DNA from: Akkermansia muciniphila
Lineage (GTDB): Bacteria > Verrucomicrobiota > Verrucomicrobiia > Limisphaerales > UBA9464
Reading direction: 5' to 3'
Assembly (NCBI GenBank): GCA_945873715.1
Contig: CAMCFL010000136.1
Location: forward strand, 1-7,504
Length of the DNA stretch: 7,504 bases
The position numbers and the translations under genes are program-made. The notes beneath the pieces were generated by a model. It saw only the letters and a program-made list of their open reading frames with translations, had not been told where the DNA came from and searched no databases. This document shows, piece after piece, positions 1-6,700 of the stretch. The stretch's first letter is position 1. Each line of letters begins with the position of its first letter.

Positions 1-2289
1 CAGTTGCGGCGGCGCTTCCCGTCCCATGCGCTCCCCAATCTCGCTTACCGGAATCTCGGTGGAATGCGGTTCGAGGAGTGGGGTTCCCCATGGGGATTCA
101 ATCACCACGGAATCTCCCAGGGCATCGCGTTGGGAGACCTCGACAACGACGGCGACCAGGACGTCCTCCTCAATTCCCAGAACGCGGCCGCCCTTTTCCT
201 GCGCAATGACGCCGATGCCCCCCGGATCCGGGTGCAACTGCAGGGGCGCGCACCCAACACGACCGCGGTGGGTGCCCGGATCGAAGTCCAGGGCGGCCCG
301 GTGCCGCAGTCACAGGTCGTGGTGGCCGGTGGACGATTCCTCTCCAGCGATGCCCCGGCTCGTACCTTCGCCGCCCGCGCCACCGGCGAAACCCTCACGG
401 TGACGGTGACCTGGCCCGATGGCCGGCAAAGTGTCCGGGACGGTGTGAAGCCGGGAAGCCTGCTGCTGCTCGCGGAGTCCGAGGCGAAGGTTCCCGCACC
501 CGGGTCAAACAACCTGCCGCCCCCGCTGTTCACCGACGTGAGCGAGCGCCTGGGTCATCGGCATCGGGACGAGCCCTTCGACGATGCGCAGCTTCAACCG
601 TTCCTGCCCCGTTCCCTGTCGAATCTGGGACCCTCCGTGGCCTGGGGCGACCTTGACCTCGACGGGGATGACGACCTGGTCATCGGCACGGGGCGGGGTG
701 GTTCACTCGGGGTCTTCTTCAATCAGGGTGAGGGCCAGTTTCGCCCCGCGACTTCCGCCCCGTTCACCGCCGTTTCCCCAGCGGATCAGGCTGGCGTCCT
801 CATCCGACCCGTCGAGGGGAGCAATGCCCAGATCCTGATCGCGCTCAGCAACTACGAGGCGCCGAAAGGACCAGCAGCCATCCGGACGCTGGATCTCGCC
901 CGGAATGCCTACCTCCCGGCAGGCGTCCGCCTGCGTTCCGCCCCTGGACCGATGGCCCTCGGGGATGTCGATGGGGACGGGACATTGGAACTCTTCGTCG
1001 GTGGCCGGGCGGTGGGGGGACGATATCCCGAGCCTGGGATGTCCGGGTTGCTTCGCGTCAAGGACGGGGTGTGGACGGCCGATCCGGAAAACACCCGTCT
1101 CTTCCAGAATCTGGGGATGGTCACGTCGGCGACCTTCACCGACCTGGATGACGACGGCGACCTGGACCTGGTCGTGGCCACCGAGTGGGGTGCAATCCGG
1201 ATCTTTGACAACGCCCGGGGTCGGTTCACCGAACGGACCTCCGTGGAACTGCGTTGGGCCGAGGGCGATCCGCGTCCGCGTCCCCTCCAGCTCGCCGCCC
1301 TGACGGGCTGGTGGAACAGCGTGATGCCGGTGGACTTCGACGAAGACGGCCTGATGGATCTGGTCGTGGGCAACTGGGGGCGGAACACCCGATACCACAC
1401 CGAGCCCGGCCGGACCGCGGACCTGTTCCGTGGGACGTTCGCCGGGGACGGCATTCCCCTGCTGCTGGAGAGCTACCCGCATGGGACGCCGCCCCGTGAC
1501 TTGCCCTGGATCACCCGCGATCTGCTCGCATCGGCCTGGCCAGCCGTTCTGGAGCGATTCCCGACCCGGGCCGCCTTCGGCGCCGCTTCGGTCCAGGAGT
1601 TGTTGGGAGACCGGTTGGACGAAGCCCAACGGCTGCGCGTCACCACCCTCGATTCCGTGGCGCTTTGGAATCGAGGGGATCATTGGGTGGTCCAACCGCT
1701 CCCCGCGATCGCCCAGGCCGCTCCGGTCTTCGGCATCGCCGCCGCCGATTTCAATGGCGACGGGTCCGAAGATCTTTTTCTCGCCCAGAATTTCTTCGGG
1801 ATCGGACCGGGGACCGATCGACACGACGCAGGCACCGGACTCCTGCTTCTCGGGAACGGTCGGGGCGCGTGGCAGCCCCTCTCGACTTCCCGATCGGGAA
1901 TCTCCCTTTCCGGCGAGCAACGGGGAGCCGCGGTGGCCGATTTCGATGCCGACGGTCGACCCGACCTGGTGGTGGCCCAGAATTCCGAGGTGACGCATCT
2001 TTTTCGAAATACCGGTGGTAAACCCGGTGTCCGGGTACGCCTCCGGGGAGGGGTGGGGAATCCTGCCGGAATCGGTGTTCGACTCCGGTCGATCTCCGCC
2101 GACGGCAGGGCGGGTCCGGCCCGCGAGGTTCGAGCGGGTGCGGGGTACTGGTCGCAGGACAGTTCGACCCTGGTCTTTGCCGGGTCCACACCGGTGGCAG
2201 AGGTGGAAGTCCGATGGCCGGGGCAGATGCCGCGCCGGGTGCCGGTGCCCGCGGGTTCCAGCATGGTGGAATTGCCCCATGTCCCCTGA
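1..2289 (+). CDS. CRTAC1-like FG-GAP/VCBS repeat protein with two ASPIC/UnbV domains (5' partial)
   Basis: The frame is open from base 1 to TGA at 2287-2289. The TTG at base 4 is not a credible start: no signal peptide follows, and the first residues (LPNLAYRNLGG, then GDLDNDGDQDVLL) are mid-module for this family, so the 5' end is missing. Counting from base 4, calcium-binding VCBS/FG-GAP motifs lie at residues 45-56, 216-227, 321-332, 380-391, 444-455, 582-593 and 646-657; they have the form D-x-D/N-x-D-G-x-x-D/E-L/V. ASPIC/UnbV-type domains lie at about 74-155 (GGRFLSSDAP core) and 675-761 (GAGYWSQDSS core, at the C-terminus). Such repeats normally build an extracellular beta-propeller. 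ASPIC/UnbV has no established bacterial function. No cysteine is present in the visible part. Arg and Gly codons are unbiased (many CGG, CGA, GGG). The family call is firm; the ligand is unknown. Confidence 0.88.
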   Translation, partial: QLRRRFPSHALPNLAYRNLGGMRFEEWGSPWGFNHHGISQGIALGDLDNDGDQDVLLNSQNAAALFLRNDADAPRIRVQLQGRAPNTTAVGARIEVQGGPVPQSQVVVAGGRFLSSDAPARTFAARATGETLTVTVTWPDGRQSVRDGVKPGSLLLLAESEAKVPAPGSNNLPPPLFTDVSERLGHRHRDEPFDDAQLQPFLPRSLSNLGPSVAWGDLDLDGDDDLVIGTGRGGSLGVFFNQGEGQFRPATSAPFTAVSPADQAGVLIRPVEGSNAQILIALSNYEAPKGPAAIRTLDLARNAYLPAGVRLRSAPGPMALGDVDGDGTLELFVGGRAVGGRYPEPGMSGLLRVKDGVWTADPENTRLFQNLGMVTSATFTDLDDDGDLDLVVATEWGAIRIFDNARGRFTERTSVELRWAEGDPRPRPLQLAALTGWWNSVMPVDFDEDGLMDLVVGNWGRNTRYHTEPGRTADLFRGTFAGDGIPLLLESYPHGTPPRDLPWITRDLLASAWPAVLERFPTRAAFGAASVQELLGDRLDEAQRLRVTTLDSVALWNRGDHWVVQPLPAIAQAAPVFGIAAADFNGDGSEDLFLAQNFFGIGPGTDRHDAGTGLLLLGNGRGAWQPLSTSRSGISLSGEQRGAAVADFDADGRPDLVVAQNSEVTHLFRNTGGKPGVRVRLRGGVGNPAGIGVRLRSISADGRAGPAREVRAGAGYWSQDSSTLVFAGSTPVAEVEVRWPGQMPRRVPVPAGSSMVELPHVP

Positions 2290-2338
2290 ATGGGGTAGGG
2301 GTGAAAAGGACTGTTTCTGGGGTGAATGCGGAGTCAAT

Positions 2339-2371
2339 GGGCGGCAGCCGTCCGCTCCTCCCCCCTTTTTT
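2339..2371 (+). terminator. Weak intrinsic terminator candidate after the first gene
   Basis: A six-pair stem GGGCGG / CCGCTC (2339-2344 with 2352-2357, one G-U pair) with a 7-base loop is followed by a C-run and six T (2366-2371). The stem is short and the T-run starts about 8 bases after it, which is unusual for an intrinsic terminator. It is about 50 bases past the stop of the first gene. It may be chance in GC-rich DNA. Confidence 0.22.
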
Positions 2372-2637
2372 GCTGGGCATTTTGCGGCCTCTGGATCGGG
2401 TGATGGGAGCTTCGGTGGCAGGATCGTACCAGTCCTCCCTTTTCGGCACATCGAACCTGACAGCCGTCAAGGCCTGAAATGTCCCGTCTGAACTCGGTTT
2501 TTGCCCTCGACAGGCCTCGGCCTAAAGCCTCCGATCGGTTCACACACCAGAGACATTCGCCAAGGGCTGTCCTGCCGTTGGCTACGCAAGGCGGTTTTCT
2601 CAGATTTACTCATGTGGGGACGCCGGATGCAGTGGCC

Positions 2638-2668
2638 TTGGTGTGAAGACTTGGAAAACAAATAGAAT
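2638..2668 (+). promoter_or_regulatory. Possible sigma-70-like promoter for the 1260-residue protein
   Basis: TTGGTG (2638-2643) and TAGAAT (2663-2668) are separated by 19 bases, slightly long for -35/-10 boxes. The -10-like box ends five bases before the ATG at 2674, so a start from it would give an almost leaderless transcript, which would fit the absence of a Shine-Dalgarno sequence. Promoter motifs for this lineage are uncertain and the match may be coincidental. Confidence 0.2.
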
Positions 2669-2673
2669 AGCTC

Positions 2674-5600
2674 ATGACACAACAATCAAAGACGGCACGT
2701 CAGTTGGCCCTCGCTTCGGCGTTGGCCCTCGGATTGGCTGGCCAGTCGACGTTCGCCCAAGAGGTGACCGTCAAGTGGGTTCAGCACATCAACGGCAATT
2801 CCGGAGTGGCCGCTGCTGACCTCCTCCCCATCCTGAAGAAGGCCGGCGCGCCCAACATCGGGCTCGTCGGGCGTGACACCGTGGATGCCTACTCCCAGTT
2901 GATCCGATACGATGCCAACCGGTTGCTCCTCGGCATTCGTGAAAACGGCATCAACGAAGACGACGCCGGCCTTTCGGCGGCCGATCGTGCTTTGTCAGAA
3001 GCCTACCCCGATCGTTCGCTGGTTTGGCTCGACGCCGCCACGGCCCGCCCCATGGGCGTCGCCTGGAAGGAATCGCTCAACCCCGCCGCCACCATCGGTA
3101 TCGACGTGACGGCAGAAGGCAGCGGCAGCCAGGGTGCTGCAGCTTATGTCTGGTGGCGCGTCGGCATCGACGACGGTCCGGAAGGCCAGCGCGCGCTTTA
3201 CAGCGCTTTCCGTCACCTGATCCTCCGCTACGCGCCCAAGGCGGGTGGCGGTTGGGAAACCACCCCCACGGTGGCCTACGAGGAGCAGGTCCGTGGTGTG
3301 GGTGACGGCCTCTCCAGCGGCGACGGTTTCGCCAGTTGGCGCTTGCGCGACTTCCACGTCCGCGGCGCGGGTGTCAACACCACCCTCTTCGCTGGCGGCG
3401 GCACCTGGCGCGCCGGCCATCATCCTCAGGTCCTCAAGACGGTCAATGGCCTGACCTTCGCCCCCGTCGGACGGGTCGACAACCGGGACAACGGTGCCCG
3501 CCGAAATGACTACGCCCTCGGCGGCCTGACCTCATTCCCCGTTGAACTCACCAGCACGTACGGAGATGGATCCAAGATCTCCGTGGTGTTCGCCGGGCAC
3601 TTCCCCGGCACCGGATGGCCCGCCCGCCCGAACCGTTACACCCTCAATCCCAATAATCCCACGCCGACGGCCGCCTACAACGCGCAGCCGAATGTGGGAC
3701 TCTACCAGCGGAATGAAACCTCCTTCGGGGGTCTGCCCGCGTTCGCGTGGGAAGCGGCCGGTCAGGGGAATCTTCCGATCGACCACGCCGTGGACGGCGT
3801 TACCCGCTACGACGGCAACTGGAACTTCGCTCTCCAGACCGACCCGGCGCTTGATTACATCGTCGCCTACTCCGGCCCGAGCTGGAACAACCAGTTCGGT
3901 GACATCAAGAAGCCCGCGTGGCTCGCGGTGCATCGTCTGGACGGCTCGATCGCCAGCGGCACCAGCAGCGTCAAGCTGCCCTTCACCGAAGTGGATGAAG
4001 TCATCGAGTCTTACGGTGTTACGGGTCACGACTACCTGTATGACCCGTGGATTGACGTGACCCCTGACCCTGCCGTTCCCGGCAAGGCCGAGGTTCTCGT
4101 GTCGTTTGGAAACACCGGCTTCGGTGCCTTCACGATCCAGAACGTCGCTGCCTCGCTGGTTTCCAGCCCGGCTTCCAAGACGGTCACTGCCGGCGCTTCC
4201 ACCGAGGTCTCCCTCGTTGCCAGCGTCACCGGCAGCCCGAACAGCTTCCAGTGGTATCGCGATGGCGTCGCCCTCCCCAATGAGGCGCGCTATGCCGGCT
4301 CCACCCGGAAGTCCACGCTGAAGATCATGGGCGTCACCCAGAAGGACGGCGGTTCCTACCAGCTCCGCTGGAGCAACCCGATCAGCGGCTCCGGCCAGAC
4401 GGCTCCGGCGAACCTGCTCGTCAACGGCAGCGCCACGTTGCTGAGCTCGTCGGTCGTCGTCCCGCTCGTCGATGCGGACGCGGATCCCGCCACGCCGCCC
4501 ACCCCCAATCTGGTGGATCCATCCGGCACGCCGATCGAGATCGCTGCCGGTTCGGTGGTCTCCACGGGTCCTGACTCATTCAACATCACCGCTGGCGGCC
4601 TCTACGGCTTCGCCAACCGCAATACGGCTGAACAGCCCGGCGACCTGCAGCAGTTCAGCTACGAGGCGATCTCGGGCGACTTCGACAAGTCGATCAAGAT
4701 CACTGGCTTCGCCAGCTCCGTTGCTGGCGACACCGCCAACAACGCCGGCGGTCTGGCAGCGCGCGTCAGCCTGGACGCCCTCAGCCCCTCGTTCTTCGCG
4801 AACGTCAGCAACCCGCTGGCAGGCAACTCGGTCTCGGCTCTCGGTCGCGTGATCGCCACCCAGAACCTCACGGGCTTCAGCCGCAATTACCCCGGTGTTG
4901 TGGATACCCTCCCCAACCAGTGGCTCCGCCTGCGTCGCGTCGGCAACTACTTCGCCGCGTACGTGGGAACTGATGGCACCACCTGGACCCTGATCGCCGA
5001 GCGTTACAATGAGTGGCCCGGCACCCTGCTGGTCGGCGCGTACGCCCAGGCCGCAGGCGCCAAGGTCGTCGAGGGCGTTGTTGAGGGGAATCTCAACACC
5101 GCCACGGTCTCGTTCGCCAACTACGGCAACACTGTCGTCAGTGACACCACCCCGCCGACGATCCTGTCCGCGGGCACCACGGACAAGACCACCATCGGCG
5201 TCAAGTTCTCCGAGACGCTGAACGCCGCCTCCGTCTGGCCCGGCACCGGCCCGATCAACTACAAGCTGAGCCAGGGCCGCGTGACCAGCGCCCGCCTCGG
5301 CATCAGTGGCGACTCCCTGTACCTCACGGTCGATGGCCTCGTGAACAACACGTTCACCCTCACCATCCTCGGTGGTCTCACCGACAGCGCGGGCAACGTC
5401 ATCGCCGCGAACTCCACCATCATCGGCAAGACGGCCGACTGGGGCTCCACCGACATCGGTCTGATCCAGAGCGGCGACCCCGCTGTCCGCACCCCCGGTG
5501 ATGATCCCTACCGCAGGGGCCAGGCCGTCGCTGTCTCCTCGGGCGATACCGAGACCGAGCTCGAAATCGTCGGTGGTGGTTCGAACGCCTGGAATCCGGG

Positions 5601-6456
5601 TGACTACGTCCATTACGCCCACCGCGGTGAGAAGCTGGTTGGCAACTTCGAGGTCACCGTCGAAGTCGGTCGCAATGATCGCCCTGCCAACACCGCCGGT
5701 TGGGCGAACTCCGGTCTGATGCTGCGCGAGGAAATTTACATCGCCGGCGGCGAGTTCACGGTCGATGGCACCAAGGTCGCCATGGTCGCCAACACCACCT
5801 ACATCGAGAATGATGCCCCGGGTCGCTCGGCGATCCCCTTGTGGCGTCAGGAGCCCGGTGCCGGTTACGGCAACGGCGCCCCCGTCGGCCGTAACACCGT
5901 CATCGGTGGCGTGAGGGGCTACTACCCCGGTCTGAACGGCATCAACGCGGCCGGTCAGACCGATCCCGAGTCCTCTGCCCTGTCGGCTCGCTGGCTGCGC
6001 ATCAAGCGTGATGGAAACATCTTCACGTTCTCGAACTCGCATGATGGCAAGACCTGGAACCAGATCGGCACCGCCGATCTGCCCTTGAACAACAGCCTGA
6101 TGTTCGGCTTCTCCAGCATGAACGACACCGGCGGCGGCGCGCCTCCGGGCAATGGCTACGGTGGCAACGGCCACTTCACGGACGACGCCTCGGATCCGCT
6201 GGAAGGCCAGCAGAACGAGTCGAACTACTCCGTTCAACGGATCCGTATCGGCACCAGCGTCGCTCCTCGTGAGGTCGCGGTGACGCCGACGGTCAGCGCC
6301 AGCCGCAACGCTGCCGGTGACCTCGTGCTCACCTACGCGGGTGTCCTTCAGGGCTCCGACAGCATCACTGGTCCGTTCACCGACGTGCCCGGTGCCACCA
6401 GTCCGTCCACCATTCCTGCGACTGGTGCGGCCAAGTTCTATCGCGCGCGCCGCTAA
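2674..6456 (+). CDS. Secreted multidomain protein with Ig-like and paired concanavalin-A-like modules
   Basis: This is a complete 1260-residue protein. The start is fixed by an in-frame TAG at 2668-2670. Residues 1-28 form a signal peptide (basic n-region, LALASALALGLAG core, likely cleavage after TFA). Residues 30-490 are not recognised. About 495-584 is a bacterial Ig-like domain (QWYRDG at 526-531, DGGSY at 558-562) lacking the usual Cys pair. About 620-815 is a concanavalin-A-like module of DUF1349 type (GDFD 668-671, WLRLRR 750-755, DGTTW to W771). About 824-918 (DTTPPT start, SETL) resembles an SbsA/Big_5 Ig-like domain. About 925-1195 is a second ConA-like module (GLMLREE 1014-1020, WLRIKR ending at 1112, DGKTW to W1128). 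Residues 1200-1260 are a verrucomicrobial-type tail ending FYRARR. No cysteine and no sortase motif are seen. It is probably an extracellular glycan- or polymer-binding protein, with no visible catalytic motif. Its own terminator follows. Codon bias suggests strong expression. Confidence 0.85.
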   Translation: MTQQSKTARQLALASALALGLAGQSTFAQEVTVKWVQHINGNSGVAAADLLPILKKAGAPNIGLVGRDTVDAYSQLIRYDANRLLLGIRENGINEDDAGLSAADRALSEAYPDRSLVWLDAATARPMGVAWKESLNPAATIGIDVTAEGSGSQGAAAYVWWRVGIDDGPEGQRALYSAFRHLILRYAPKAGGGWETTPTVAYEEQVRGVGDGLSSGDGFASWRLRDFHVRGAGVNTTLFAGGGTWRAGHHPQVLKTVNGLTFAPVGRVDNRDNGARRNDYALGGLTSFPVELTSTYGDGSKISVVFAGHFPGTGWPARPNRYTLNPNNPTPTAAYNAQPNVGLYQRNETSFGGLPAFAWEAAGQGNLPIDHAVDGVTRYDGNWNFALQTDPALDYIVAYSGPSWNNQFGDIKKPAWLAVHRLDGSIASGTSSVKLPFTEVDEVIESYGVTGHDYLYDPWIDVTPDPAVPGKAEVLVSFGNTGFGAFTIQNVAASLVSSPASKTVTAGASTEVSLVASVTGSPNSFQWYRDGVALPNEARYAGSTRKSTLKIMGVTQKDGGSYQLRWSNPISGSGQTAPANLLVNGSATLLSSSVVVPLVDADADPATPPTPNLVDPSGTPIEIAAGSVVSTGPDSFNITAGGLYGFANRNTAEQPGDLQQFSYEAISGDFDKSIKITGFASSVAGDTANNAGGLAARVSLDALSPSFFANVSNPLAGNSVSALGRVIATQNLTGFSRNYPGVVDTLPNQWLRLRRVGNYFAAYVGTDGTTWTLIAERYNEWPGTLLVGAYAQAAGAKVVEGVVEGNLNTATVSFANYGNTVVSDTTPPTILSAGTTDKTTIGVKFSETLNAASVWPGTGPINYKLSQGRVTSARLGISGDSLYLTVDGLVNNTFTLTILGGLTDSAGNVIAANSTIIGKTADWGSTDIGLIQSGDPAVRTPGDDPYRRGQAVAVSSGDTETELEIVGGGSNAWNPGDYVHYAHRGEKLVGNFEVTVEVGRNDRPANTAGWANSGLMLREEIYIAGGEFTVDGTKVAMVANTTYIENDAPGRSAIPLWRQEPGAGYGNGAPVGRNTVIGGVRGYYPGLNGINAAGQTDPESSALSARWLRIKRDGNIFTFSNSHDGKTWNQIGTADLPLNNSLMFGFSSMNDTGGGAPPGNGYGGNGHFTDDASDPLEGQQNESNYSVQRIRIGTSVAPREVAVTPTVSASRNAAGDLVLTYAGVLQGSDSITGPFTDVPGATSPSTIPATGAAKFYRARR

Positions 6457-6476
6457 GCCGGTTCCGTGCTGACACC

Positions 6477-6509
6477 GAGGCCGGGGCTCATTGCCCCGGC
6501 CTCTTTTTT
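6477..6509 (+). terminator. Strong intrinsic terminator
   Basis: A perfect 11-pair GC-rich stem (GAGGCCGGGGC at 6477-6487 with GCCCCGGCCTC at 6493-6503) encloses a 5-base loop TCATT and is followed directly by six T (6504-6509). It begins 21 bases after the stop codon of the 1260-residue protein, so it should end that transcript and separate it from the next gene. Confidence 0.93.
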
Positions 6510-6538
6510 GTGCCCGGACCGGGTCCTCGCGCTGGCAG

Positions 6539-6590
6539 GCCCGCTGCCCTCAGCGGGCGTTCCTCCCATCGCCGCCTGAGGGCAGCCCGC
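6539..6590. repeat. Overlapping, mutually exclusive inverted repeats upstream of the last gene
   Basis: GCCCGCTG (6539-6546) pairs with CAGCGGGC (6551-6558) across a CCCT loop. The same bases also take part in an 11-pair alternative, GCTGCCCTCAG (6543-6553) with CTGAGGGCAGC (6576-6586). A third pairing, GCGGGC (6553-6558) with GCCCGC (6585-6590), is also possible. The first two stems share bases and cannot form together. No T-run follows. It could be a REP-like palindrome, an mRNA structure in the 5' leader of the next gene, or GC-rich coincidence. The rest of 6510-6700 shows nothing else recognisable. Confidence 0.55.
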
Positions 6591-6700
6591 CTCCAACCAC
6601 GACCGATCCAGGACGCGTCCGGTGCCTGCTTCCTTCCCATTTCTTCAGCACTCCCTCACCTTTCCGCACGTTGGCTGGCGACGGTGCAACAGACTCTTTC

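Larger units (their letters stand above)
2290..2673. other. Intergenic region, 384 bases, no supported gene
   Basis: No convincing coding frame: the short frames here have no family-like content and most are extensions of shadows of the neighbouring genes. The region holds a weak hairpin plus T-run (2339-2371), an 8-base palindrome CCGATCGG (2531-2538), and becomes A-rich over about 2645-2673 immediately before the next start. I recognise no riboswitch or small RNA. Confidence 0.6.

Noticed and set aside
4..6. TTG as the true start of the first gene
   Set aside because: No signal peptide or ribosome site is visible and the following residues are the middle of a VCBS module, so the gene begins upstream of the window.
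2275..2295. CCCCAT / ATGGGG inverted repeat across the first gene's stop codon as a terminator
   Set aside because: The six-pair stem with a 9-base loop has no T-run after it, so it does not qualify as an intrinsic terminator.
703..2451. Long open frame on the minus strand opposite the first gene
   Set aside because: Its product is low-complexity, Arg/Pro/Gly-rich and matches no domain. The plus-strand frame carries clear VCBS and ASPIC motifs, so this is a GC-rich antisense shadow.
2531..2538. CCGATCGG palindrome as an operator
   Set aside because: A single 8-base palindrome in GC-rich DNA is expected by chance and no second copy or spaced half-site was seen nearby.
4576..6237. Long open frame on the minus strand opposite the middle gene
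   Set aside because: The Val/Gly/Ala/Asp-rich translation has no recognisable domain and mirrors the strongly biased codons of the real gene on the plus strand.
6671..6700. Upstream TTG at 6671 as start of the last gene
   Set aside because: It would place ten polar residues before the hydrophobic signal sequence; ATG 6701 gives a normal short n-region.
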